Assembly (NCBI GenBank): GCA_032718475.1 | Contig: JAUCBJ010005720.1 | Coordinates: forward strand, 24,107-88,106 | Origin: Nemertoderma westbladi | Lineage: Eukaryota > Xenacoelomorpha > Nemertodermatida > Nemertodermatidae | Length of the DNA stretch: 64,000 bases | Reading direction: 5' to 3' | Part shown: positions 46,686-56,600 of the stretch, one piece after another | Numbering within the stretch: position 1 is the first letter of the stretch | How the letters are laid out: each line of letters starts with the position of its first letter | Position numbers and translations under genes: made by a program | The notes under the pieces: model-generated | The model's input: only the letters and a program-made list of their open reading frames with translations | Told to the model about the DNA's origin: nothing | The model's database searches: none

Positions 46686-48541
46686 ACCTGAGTAAGTGCT
46701 TAACTACTATAAAAAACCATCCAAATTGTTTATAGATGGAGAATATATCATGTCATCTGAAGGAATGACTCAGGGATGTCCAGTGGCAATGCCCGGATAT
46801 GGACTGTGCATCACCCCCCTCATTGATAGACTCGGCGCCGTAACCACCACTTCCCAGAAGTGGTTTGCTGATGACGCCAATGCTAGCGGTCGTCTAAAAC
46901 AACTAAGAAAATATTGGGGAGAATTGGTCGAATGGGGACCTAAATACGGGTATTTTCCAAATGCCTCAAAAACTTGGTTAATAGTAAAACCCGAGTTATT
47001 AGAAGAGGCGAGGATGCTGTTCGCAGGAACCAATGTGCAGATATCTGCAGGTGGTCATAGGATCCTGGGCGGTGCAGTTGGTAGTGACGATTCCATTCGG
47101 CAGTTTGTTCTTGATAAGGTCGAGTCTTTTGTTCGACAGGTGGAGCGATTGAGTCCGATCGCAGACATTGACCCGCATTGTGCATTTACCTGTCTTTCCT
47201 TTGGACTCTCTGCGAAGTGGCGGTTCATTTGTCGGGTAATCCCCAACATCGAGCTGCTATTGGCACCACTCGACGAGGCAGTCAAGACTTTCCTAATGAA
47301 ACTGGGTAACAGAGTAAACTTATCTGAAACCGAACAGAAACTAATAGCGCTGCCAACAAGATTGGGAGGACTAGGCATACCCATTCCATCAGATCTTAGT
47401 AAGGAATACGATAACTCAAGAGCCATCAGTGAGCCATTGATGGAGCGACTTCCAACAGATACAATGGCCGATGTCAGGGAAAAACAGAAAGAAACATCCA
47501 AAGCTATCAAATCGGAGCAAAACATAAGGGTCGCAGAAGAAATACAAAGTATACAGGTCGCAATATCCCCAGTTCAGGAACAACTACGAATCTTATCTTC
47601 ACAGAAGGGGGCATCGGCTTGGCTCAACACCAGACCATCAACCCAGCACAACTATCACCTCACAAAGTCAGAGTTCAGGGATGCGATCCAGCTTAGGTTC
47701 GGATGGCAGTTGCAGGCGACACCGGCGGAATGTGCCTGTGGGGCGCGGTTCACAGTAAACCACGTTTTATCGTGCCCCACAGGTGGTTTTCCGTCGGTCC
47801 GTCACAATGAAATCAGAGATTTCATCGCCAACACATTAACCGAGGTTGCCCATGATATCTCAATCGAGCCTGTACTCCAACCAATCACTGGGGAAACATT
47901 CCATCGCTCTACAACCACAAGGGATGAGGGTGCTCGGTTAGATGTATCTGTCAGTGGTTTCTGGGGAGGTCGTTATGAGAAACTGTTGATTGATGTTTCT
48001 GTATTTAACCCCCTAGCACCATCCAATTCCTCTTTGGGCGTCGATAGAGCTTATACCCATCACGAGAACCGAAAGAGGGCCCAATATGAAGAAAGAGTTC
48101 GGGATGTAGAAATGTCAACGTTCTGTCCCTTCATTCTAGCGGCTACTGGAGGAATGGGTTGGAGTGCACGTATCTTCACTAAACGTCTCGCTGATTTGTT
48201 AGCAGTGAAGAGAGAGATCAGCTACAATGAAGCAATTCAGTGGCTTCGCCGCAAAATCAGCTTTGCTTTATTACGTTCAGTAATAATGTGTGTTCGCGGA
48301 AGCAGATCGACACTAAGGCGACCCATTCTGCACAATATGGCCGATACCTCAATCTTGGTAGCCAATGCGGACGCGCGGGTGGTGTAAGATTGGAGGGACC
48401 ATGCTTTGTTCTGCAGTTTTGTGGTGTTTCTTTTTTTTATAAATATAGATGTCTATAATTGCTCATTTTCATGATTTAATAAATTTACCGGTAAGATTAA
48501 TTAATAATAAAAAATTAGTTTATAATTAAAAAAAAAAAAAA
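46686..48541 (+). mobile_element. 5'-truncated non-LTR retrotransposon inserted in the satellite
   Basis: A 1.86-kb insertion with a 3' poly(A) (48528-48541), a 5' truncation in the middle of RT and flanking copies of ACTGGAGGTAAGT (46673-46685, 48542-48554) that can be read as a 13-bp target duplication. Because the target is a tandem repeat, the true duplication length is uncertain. These features fit target-primed reverse transcription. The 3' untranslated part is short and AT-rich. Confidence 0.8.
46696..48387 (+). CDS. Non-LTR element ORF: partial reverse transcriptase with a C-terminal CCHC/endonuclease-like domain
   Basis: An intact 563-codon frame that lacks a genuine start because the element is 5' truncated; the first in-frame ATG-like start is not native. 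It starts inside RT: EGMTQGCPVAMPGYGL is the finger/palm region, WFADDANASG the catalytic box with ADD, followed by GYFPNASKTWLIV and ILGGAVG (thumb). The C-terminal half holds CACGARFTVNHVLSC, a CCHC-like knuckle, then SVRHNEIRD, then ARLDVSVSGFWGG and KLLIDVSVFNP. This order, with two acidic positions about 15 residues apart, resembles the restriction-like endonuclease of R2/CRE/NeSL-type elements. The family name is uncertain. A basic C-terminal stretch includes IMCVRGSRSTLRR. No internal stop is present, suggesting a young insertion. Confidence 0.8.
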   Translation: MLNYYKKPSKLFIDGEYIMSSEGMTQGCPVAMPGYGLCITPLIDRLGAVTTTSQKWFADDANASGRLKQLRKYWGELVEWGPKYGYFPNASKTWLIVKPELLEEARMLFAGTNVQISAGGHRILGGAVGSDDSIRQFVLDKVESFVRQVERLSPIADIDPHCAFTCLSFGLSAKWRFICRVIPNIELLLAPLDEAVKTFLMKLGNRVNLSETEQKLIALPTRLGGLGIPIPSDLSKEYDNSRAISEPLMERLPTDTMADVREKQKETSKAIKSEQNIRVAEEIQSIQVAISPVQEQLRILSSQKGASAWLNTRPSTQHNYHLTKSEFRDAIQLRFGWQLQATPAECACGARFTVNHVLSCPTGGFPSVRHNEIRDFIANTLTEVAHDISIEPVLQPITGETFHRSTTTRDEGARLDVSVSGFWGGRYEKLLIDVSVFNPLAPSNSSLGVDRAYTHHENRKRAQYEERVRDVEMSTFCPFILAATGGMGWSARIFTKRLADLLAVKREISYNEAIQWLRRKISFALLRSVIMCVRGSRSTLRRPILHNMADTSILVANADARVV

Positions 48542-50011
48542 ACTGGAGGTAAGTTAGTTCCAAACCGACCCTGCTGAGGAGTACTGGAGCTAAGTTGGTT
48601 AACCAACCGACCTTGCTGAGGAGTACTGGAGGTAAGTTGGTGAAACAACTGACTTGCTGAGGAGTACGGGAGGTAAGTTAGTTCCAAACCGACCCTGCTG
48701 AGGAGTACTGGAGCTAAGTTGGTTAACCAACCGACCCTGCTGAGGAGTACTGGAGCTAAGTTGGTTAACCAACCGACCTTGCTGAGGAGTACTGGAGGTA
48801 AGTTACTTCCAAACCGACCCTGCTGAGGAGTACTGGAGCTAAGTTGGTTAACCAACCGACCCTGCTGAGGAGTACTGGAGCTAAGTTGGTTAACCAGCCG
48901 ACCCTGCTGAGGAGTACTGGAGCTAAGTTGGTTAACCAACCGACCCTGCTGAGGAGTACTGGAGCTAAGTTGGTTAACCAGCCGACCCTGCTGAGGAGTA
49001 CTGGAGCTAAGTTGGTTAACCAACCGACCCTGCTGAGGAGTACTGGAGCTAAGTTGGTTAACCAACCGACCTTGCTGAGGAGTACTGGAGGTAAGTTAGT
49101 TCCAAACCGACCCTGCTGAGGAGTACTGGAGCTAAGTTGGTTAACCAACCGACCTTGCTGAGGAGTACTGGAGGTAAGTTGGTGAAACAACCGACTTGCT
49201 GAGGAGTACTGGAGGTAAGTTAGTTCCAAACCGACCCTGCTGAGGAGTACTGGAGCTAAGTTGGTTAACCAACCGACCCTGCTGAGGAGTACTGGAGCTA
49301 AGTTGGTTAACCAACCGACCCTGCTGAGGAGTACTGGAGCTAAGTTGGTTAACCAGCCGACCCTGCTGAGGAGTACTGGAGCTAAGTTGGTTAACCAACC
49401 GACCCTGCTGAGGAGTACTGGAGCTAAGTTGGTTAACCAACCGACCTTGCTGAGGAGTACTGGAGGTAAGTTAGTTCCAAACCGACCCTGCTGAGGAGTA
49501 CTGGAGCTAAGTTGGTTAACCAACCGACCTTGCTGAGGAGTACTGGAGGTAAGTTGGTGAAACAACCGACTTGCTGAGGAGTACTGGAGGTAAGTTAGTT
49601 CCAAACCGACCCTGCTGAGGAGTACTGGAGCTAAGTTGGTTAACCAACCGACCTTGCTGAGGAGTACTGGAGCTAAGTTGGTTAACCAACCGACCTTGCA
49701 GAGGAGTACTGGAGCTAAGTTGGTTAACCAACCGACCCTGCTGAGGAGTACTGGAGCTAAGTTGGTTAACCAACCGACCTTGCAGAGGAGTACTGGAGCT
49801 AAGTTGGTTAACCAACCGACCCTGCTGAGGAGTACTGGAGGTAAGATAGTTCCAAACCGACCCTGCTGAGGAGTACTGGAGCTAAGTTGGTTAACCAACC
49901 GACCCTGCTGAGGAGTACTGGAGGTAAGTTAGTTCCAAACCGACCCTGCTGAGGAGTACTGGAGGTAAGTTGGTTAACCAACCGACCCTGCTGAGGAGTA
50001 CTGGAGGTAAG
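48542..50011 (+). repeat. Exon-4/5' splice site satellite (segment 2)
   Basis: About 35 further copies of the 41/42-bp unit after the non-LTR element. Blocks repeat as larger cassettes: for example the order of subtypes at 48790-49180 is repeated at 49215-49560. It ends at the GTAAG (50007-50011) that was duplicated by LTR element C. Confidence 0.95.
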
Positions 50012-50558
50012 TGTTAGCTTATTCAATCCCGCTAACACCCCATAAAGTTTAGCCAATAAGCAATATTGGGAGCCACGAGATTGGGTAATTAACCAACTCG
50101 TGCCATCCCAATAAGAATGGGAAGGAGAAGCACACAATGAGGGTCAGGGGCCAAACCCCTAACCCAGAGAGAACAGGTGGAGTGAACGGGAACACTCCAA
50201 AGGGCGCCAACAAGGGTATCAACCAATCAGAGGGGGGAAAGGCATCGATTAGGTAGAGTAACAAGGCCAACCGTGCAATATAGCCACTTGGCAGTAATCA
50301 TATCAATTCAGTTATCTCAGTGCAATACTGGTGCTAGTTTAGGTTACATAGTTTAGCTAGGGAAGGACCGGGACTTTAGTTACCGTATCCCGCCTTCCGT
50401 ATACAACAACATATTATCTCATATCTATATCTATATCTATATCTGTATACCCGAATATTATATACGACGAACAGCACAAACTCATTCACTCTTTATACAC
50501 GGCGGGGACGCGTAAACTAACAACGGATAAACCGGGATCCCTCTTGGATCCCGTCACA
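50012..50558 (+). repeat. 5' LTR of element C
   Basis: 547 bp, TG...CA. It contains a (TATATC)n stretch near 50420-50445 and, just after it, AATATTATATACG, a possible TATA region for the element's promoter (inference). No TGG-type primer-binding site is evident directly after it; the sequence starts GTAACTAAAACC. Confidence 0.93.
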
Positions 50559-50641
50559 GTAACTAAAACCGAGCTGCTGCCCTAGTTAAACTGTAACAAC
50601 TGCTGCCCTAGCTAGCTGAACTCCACCGATCACCAACCGAG

Positions 50642-51546
50642 ATGAGTCAGTCGGGAGAGATAACACCGACGCGGACCCCGGACGAAGAACAAACGATCCG
50701 CGAGGCCGCGACCAGGCGGTATAGGCCCACGACGCCGGAGCCATCGGTAACGGGCGATCCGGCAGTTCAAGATGAGGGGGACCGTCTGGAGTCAGAAGTC
50801 GAGTCGAGAGGAGGGGGATCGAGTCGGAGGATAGAGAGAACGAGCTCGAGGGAGAAGGAGACGAGTCGACACGGGACGGGGGTCGACGCACCGGTGTCGC
50901 CGGCCAGCCACAGGCCGAGGGCGACGAGCGGCCCACCGAAACGGCGACGGTGGGGCCGACGGTGCGGCGCCGGACGCGGAGAGACGAAGGAGATATCGGT
51001 ACCGATGTCGCCGGCCAGCCACAGGCCGAGGGCGACGGACGGCCCGCCGGAACGGCGACGGTGGGGCCGCCGGTACGACGTCGAACCCGGAGAGACGGAC
51101 GAGAGGTCGGCGACGAGGACGTCGGGGTTTCTGAGCGACTTCGACGGGCCTACAACGCGACCCGGAGACTACTAGACGAGGCCAGAAAGGGGAAGACGAT
51201 AGACGAGGTAAAACTAAAGTCAGGACTAGGTAAGTCGGACAGACATTTATATTATCTGATGCGCTTCGGGCAGAGAGAACTAGCCGAGGAGAGAGCGAAA
51301 GGGGTTGCCAGTGAACTGTTCGAACTATGGGAATGTGGGAGTATGGAACCTAGCGTAGCGTCAGTGTACATAGGGCCATACTTGGTCGATGCCCGGGGAG
51401 TAAAATTAGTGGGTTGGAGGGGACCTGAAGGGGGCGAATCCGAGGTTAACCCCGAGGATTCGGCCTCGTCGGTCGGAGGAAGTTCCGGGAAGCGGGGGAA
51501 AGTTAGTAGGATCGGGGAGGCGAAGGGAGTCCGTCGTGACCGATAA
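50642..51546 (+). CDS. Element C 5' Gag-like region, two overlapping frames
   Basis: Starts at ATG 50642 (MSQSGEITPTRTPDEEQ). One frame runs to 51175, another from about 50950 to 51546; they overlap in a GC-rich Arg/Gly/Pro/Thr-rich segment that contains a tandem duplication of about 111 bp (50891 and 51002), so a frameshift has probably occurred there. The second frame continues into a more globular part (SERLRRAYNATRRLLDEARK, DRHLYYLMRFGQRELAEER, VASVYIGPYLVDARGVKLVG). I recognise no named domain. By position it corresponds to ORF1 of element B. It overlaps the next frame at GTGACCGATAA (51536-51546). Confidence 0.6.
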
Positions 51547-52306
51547 GTCTGCTACATCCTCCGCGAAAGAAAGACTGGTGAGAGAGGCAGGTGCCGCGTA
51601 CCGTCTCGAGCTGATAGAGCAAGGTCAGAGGGAAATGGATAAACGGCTAGAGGAGGGGAGAATGCGGCTAGAGAGGGAAGCGGCATTGATTAGAGAAACC
51701 GGAGAGAAGGCCGAAAGGGCTTTGAGAAGCCTTAGGGAGTATGATGAAATAGAGTTGAAGGAACAAGAGGAGCGTGTGGCGAGAGAGAAAAGTGAACGCG
51801 AGAAACGTGAGGTGAGAGAGAAAAGTGAACGCAAGGAGCGTGAGGCGAAGTGGGAAAGTGAACGAAAGGAACGTGAGGCGGAACGCGAGAAACGTGAGGC
51901 GAGGGAGGAAAGTGAACGAAAGGAACGTGAGGCGGAACGCGAGAAACGTGAGGCGAGGGAGGAAAGTGAACGCAGAGAGCGTGAAGCGAGACGAAGGGAG
52001 AGCGCTAGGAGAGTAGCAGAGTTGGCTGGCCAGGACGCGCGGGAGTGTGAGAGGAGAATGGCAGAAGCTGAGCGAGAGCAAAAGGAATTAGAGAGACGCC
52101 AAAGTGAGCTTTCGGAACATAGGATTAGACGCGCGCACGAGTTGCAAATGGTGCGGGCGGGGGCGTCTGAGAGCGAGACTGGCTCGAGTATTTTAGAGGA
52201 GCCAGGGGCCGTGGATACATTTATTAATACCCCACTTACAGGGACCGCACGACAGACCCAAAACTGGTGTGACCGTACGGGCGGGGGGGGGGGGGGGGGG
52301 GGGTAA
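51536..52306 (+). CDS. Element C coiled-coil Gag segment
   Basis: Follows the previous frame with an 11-base overlap. About 250 residues dominated by an uninterrupted Glu/Arg/Lys helix with near-exact repeats (EREKREAREESERKEREA), a strong coiled-coil prediction by eye, followed by a short polar part. It ends in a run of 21 G (52283-52303) immediately before its TAA. Changing the run by one or two bases would join it to the frame at 52269, so the stop is a homopolymer-length effect, biological or technical. Compare the coiled coil in ORF1 of element B. Confidence 0.65.
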   Translation: MTDKSATSSAKERLVREAGAAYRLELIEQGQREMDKRLEEGRMRLEREAALIRETGEKAERALRSLREYDEIELKEQEERVAREKSEREKREVREKSERKEREAKWESERKEREAEREKREAREESERKEREAEREKREAREESERREREARRRESARRVAELAGQDARECERRMAEAEREQKELERRQSELSEHRIRRAHELQMVRAGASESETGSSILEEPGAVDTFINTPLTGTARQTQNWCDRTGGGGGGGG

Positions 52307-53234
52307 TAATGATAATGGTACAGTAGACGTGGTTAATATTAATAGTACCGTATGGGATAATTCTAATCAAACCTTTATTGCAGGAAATACTTTACCTAGT
52401 GGTAGTAATTTAAATTTAAATCAGAACATTCCTAATATTAATGTAGAAAATAATTCTAATATTAATGTAGCTACGCAAAATAATCCAAATAATCAAAGTA
52501 ATAACCCAAATTCGAACTTGCAAAATAATTTAAGTAATGCAATTACACAAAATAATCCAAATAACTTAAATAATTCAGCGAGCCCGAATTTACAAAATAA
52601 TTCAGATAGTGTAGTCGCGCAAGATAATTCAAATGATTTTATTTCGAACGAACAAATTAATTCCGTTTCCAATACGGGTGCTATTAATGTAAACACGTCG
52701 GGCGTGTATGGCCAGACAGATGGGGCCCTGGTAGGCCACGTAGTTAGTAGGCCGGAAGTAGCTGGGTTAGGTAGACCCGGCGAGGGCCTGGTAGGCCACG
52801 TAGTTGGTAGGCAGGGAGTGGCTGGGTTAGGTAGACCCGGCGAGGGCCTGGTAGGCCACGTAGTTGGTAGGCAGGGAGTGGCTGGGTTGGATGGACCCAG
52901 CGAGGGCCTGGTAGGCCACGTAGTTGGTAGGCAGGGAGTGGCTGGGTTGAATAGACCCAGCGAGGGCCTGGTAGGCCACATAGTCGGTAGGCAGGGAGTG
53001 GCTGGGTTGAATAGACCCAGCGAGGGCCTGGTAGGCCACATAGTCGGTAGGCAGGGAGCAGAGGGCCTGGTAGGCCACGCAATAGCAGAGAGAGAGGCGG
53101 GGGTGAATAAACCCGACCGCGGTAGGGTTGATGTGTCGACTAGAGAGGGATATAGTAGCGGGATGAGAGATAGCGAAGTTAGATGTGGCGAGTGGGGGGG
53201 GGGGGGCTACGAGAGCCCCACAACAGCGAGTTAG
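52269..53234 (+). CDS. Element C Asn-rich and 20-residue-repeat Gag segment
   Basis: Frame continuing from the 21-G run. The first part (about 52310-52690) is AT-rich, unlike the rest of the element, and codes for a low-complexity Asn/Ser/Gln-rich stretch (NNPNNQSNNPNSNLQNNLSN). The second part (52728-53075) holds about six copies of a 60-bp, 20-residue unit with GLVGHVVGRQGVAGL. It ends shortly after another G run (53194-53206). One base fewer or more in that run would carry the frame on into the next ORF. No known domain. Confidence 0.6.
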   Translation: MTVRAGGGGGGGNNDNGTVDVVNINSTVWDNSNQTFIAGNTLPSGSNLNLNQNIPNINVENNSNINVATQNNPNNQSNNPNSNLQNNLSNAITQNNPNNLNNSASPNLQNNSDSVVAQDNSNDFISNEQINSVSNTGAINVNTSGVYGQTDGALVGHVVSRPEVAGLGRPGEGLVGHVVGRQGVAGLGRPGEGLVGHVVGRQGVAGLDGPSEGLVGHVVGRQGVAGLNRPSEGLVGHIVGRQGVAGLNRPSEGLVGHIVGRQGAEGLVGHAIAEREAGVNKPDRGRVDVSTREGYSSGMRDSEVRCGEWGGGGYESPTTAS

Positions 53235-53257
53235 CGGCGAAAGGGGGGGGGGGGGGC

Positions 53258-56200
53258 AGAGAGTGTCCCACAGCCGTCAGCGGATAATGCGAGGGCCGAA
53301 ATAGGTAAACCGCAACAACCGGCGACGGAAAGTAATAGGGGGATTGCGAGTATCCCCAGCGGCGTGCGACCGAGCAGAGAGAGACAGGTTGACGTCGTAA
53401 GAGGGCGGACGAAGCGTCGAGCCCGATCAGAAGAGGGAAGAAGAACAGTGGGATTTAACCGGGAGGTCGACGAGAGATCTCACGAACGGGAATATTCCAC
53501 TGAAAGGAGAAGAAGAGAAGACAGTAGTAGAAGTATCGCCGCGAACGATAGAAGAGCGAGGACGGATAGCGAGCCGTCGGTAGTCGAGATGAGAACGGGG
53601 AGTCAGTGGGGTCGGACTCCGGGAGATTGCCGTCGCCCCGGAGAGATGCGACCCGGTGAGGTGCATTGCGCGCCGATGGAGGGGTGCGCGATGTACCGGT
53701 ACGAAGACGAGAGCAGTAGAGGAGGGGGTCGAAGAGAAACTTTCCGACGGAATATACCTACCGATCGAGAGTACGGTAGCCACGGGGAGGACTATTCGAG
53801 AAGAATAAACTTCGATCCCGAGCGACACATGCAGACTGCAGGACATACTGTAGGCCTTACTGCACATACCATAGGCCATACTGAGAGAGGCAATGTAGGG
53901 GATAGGATGGCGCGGACAACGGGATTAAACCCGGAAGTCGCGGAATACATACCGGCGAGTAGGCCAGAAGCTGATAGGCCTATACCGGTACCAGTACAGC
54001 AGTATGACTACAGCATGCAGGGACATAACATATACCCAGGGGAGGGGGGAATTATTGCGGATAGGTGTATGGGCCCCAACATATTAACATCAACCCCAGT
54101 ACCAAACATACCGGTGGGGGGGGGGGGGGGACAGGGTGACATTCCCCCATCACAATATCAACAATATATCCCGATAGGAGCAAGAACAACGAGACCCTTA
54201 GATGAAAACAGGTCGTGTGACACAGAAATATGGAGGGGGCCGCTACCCCCGATGACATACCCAAGTCAGAGAAGATCAAGAAATAGGATGGACGAACCGC
54301 ACCAGACAGGAGAAACTATACAGCACCCGTCGAATCCATTGGAAGCGCAGGCGATGGGGATGGCCACATTGATCGATGCGTTGAAAACGAGGATCGAGCT
54401 ACCACCCGTGGAACCATTCAAATTCGATGGGAGTAGGCCGGAAGAATATCTACAGTTTCGGCGCATGTATAGTAACGAAATACTAACAAAAAACTTGACG
54501 CAGGCGGAGTGCCTAAAGTATCTGCAAGTATATACGGGAGGCCCAGCATACGATATCGTGAGGCAATATCAGAAGGGGAAGGAAGATAGATACAGCAGTA
54601 GGGCCGTCGATATGATTCGACGCGGCTTCTACGTAGACGACGGAATGGAGTCTGGAAATACGGTTAAGGAAATACTGGACACGGGGCGCGAGGTTCGCGA
54701 CATCCTAAAAGGATCCGGTTTTAACCTGACCAAATTCCAATCCAGTTCGGAAGAATTTATCAAGGCGATAGAGGACAAGAAGCCAGAATCGACCATGGAT
54801 AATCCCACAACGGCCAAAGGGCAGGACATGGCGATTAAAAGAACAGAATCTCAACAGAAGGCGTTGGGAATCGTGTGGGATAGAGAGACAGACGAACTTA
54901 AATATCAGCTAAGCCAGGAGGGCGCAGACATCCACACGAAGAGGGGCTATGTATCGTATATAGCAAGGATATACGATCCCCTAGGCCTAGCATCCCCATT
55001 ATTAGTCACGGGGAAACAGATACTCAAAAGAGTATACAAATTGAAGGATGAGTGGGACGTAGAGGTACCAGAGGAAATCAAGAAGCAGTGGAGCAAGTGG
55101 ACAAGAGACTTGGAGAAGATGGGAACATACAACATGCCCCGAGTGTATTTCCCGGATGGGAACATGATGAGTCTGGACCTACACATGTTCTCCGATGCGT
55201 CGTTGGAGGCGTACGGAGCGGCACTCTATTTAGTACAACGAGAGGGGGCTCATAAGCCCAGACTAGCCTTTAGCAAAGCAAAGTCAACGCCGCCAGATTC
55301 AGCATCAGTTCCCAAGTTAGAATTGACAGCTGCGAGACTAGGAGTTAGAGCCACAGCCTACCTAGTGGATACTATTCCCAACATAGTGGAGACACACTAC
55401 TGGACGGACTCCATGGTAGTGCTTGGTTGGCTACATAATGAAAGGACGAGATACCCGATATTCGTCGCAAATAGAGTGGACGAAATAAGGGCGACCACAG
55501 AACTGGAAAGGTGGCACTACTGCCCAACAGACGAGAACCCAGCGGACTTGCTGTCGAGGGGCGTGGTACGCCACACTTTCTTGAAGAAGGAAGTATTGTG
55601 GCAACATGGGCCACAATTTCTGAGCGATAAGGAGGCCTGGCCGCCGATGAGAAAGGTGGACCCGGGCTCAGAAGTAGTATCAGAAGGAGAAGAGGGAGAT
55701 TCAGAGGGAGAAGAGATATACTCCCAGATGGTGAGGGAGATTAGGGACGTGCAACCAGGACGGGAACTGTGCGATAACCCGACGGATAAACTCCTCAGCT
55801 ACAGTTCTAGTTGGTATAAGACCAAGAAACTAGTGGCGTACTGGAGAGCCTTCGGGAATTTCCTTGCGGGAGTTGGCAAGGACAAGAAGATCAGGACAAC
55901 CATAGATCTGGAAGGAGCGGCCAAGGCAGTGATCCGCTATGAACAACGGAAGAACTATGGCGACGAGGTGGAACGCGTCGGTAACCAACAGCACCTCCGA
56001 CGGGACAGCGAGCTGATTACGCTGTCGCCACAACTCAATGACGACGGGATTCTAGTAATGAATTCTAGGGTGGGATACAACAACAGCATAGTCGTACCAC
56101 CGAAACCCATCATCATTCCCACGGGATCGCCAATAGTCCACCAGATTATCTGGGACTCCCATAAGTCGATATTGCACGGGGGCACCAACCGAACCCTCAC

Positions 56201-56600
56201 AGAGATAAGGAGGACCTATTGGGTCAAACAATTAAGGAAGAAGGTTAAAGCGGTAGTGGGGCAGTGCCAGACCTGCCGACGAGCGAAGAAGGAGCGAGCC
56301 GTACAGGAGATGGCGCCACTACCGGCGAGTAGGGTAAGACAGCACGACCCGCCATTTACGCATTGCGGTGTGGACATGTTCGGGCCGATAAAGATCAAAG
56401 TGATGCGACACACGGAGAAACGCTACGGCATCATCTTCGTATGCAACAACACACGGGCGGTAGGGATAGAACTCGCCCAAGATGCAACTGCATCAGCATT
56501 CATTAATGCCTTAGAAAGGTTTAGGGACCGGCCGCAAAGGTGGGACGATCGCAGTGATATACAGCGACAACGGCACCAACTTTGTGGGCGCAGAGAGTGA
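53258..56600 (+). CDS. Element C Gag-RT fusion, RNase H and first part of integrase
   Basis: Frame open from the G run at 53243-53256 to 56600. The N-terminal third is polar and Arg-rich, with the Gag core beginning near ELPPVEPFKFDGSRPEEY (about 54390). At about 54610 it passes abruptly from Gag to the RT catalytic box FYVDDG; zinc knuckles, protease and the first half of RT are gone. Then follow the connection domain (YIARIYDPLGLASPLL) and RNase H with all four acidic motifs (MFSDASLEAYGAALY, PKLELTAARLG, YWTDSMVVLGWL, DENPADLLSRG). The integrase zinc module comes next (ILHGGTNRTL, CQTCRRAK), then HCGVDMFGPI with the first catalytic Asp. A frameshift near 56535 separates it from the rest of integrase. 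A 15-G run at 54116-54130 sits in frame. Confidence 0.88.

Noticed and set aside
44353-49898. Frames of SSSTPQQGRLVNQL or LLRSTGAKLVNQPT type
   Set aside because: Translations of the 42-bp splice-donor satellite in all frames; no independent gene evidence.
50586-53082. Minus-strand frames over the Gag region of element C
   Set aside because: Shadows of the coding strand, caused by high GC content and the 60-bp repeats.
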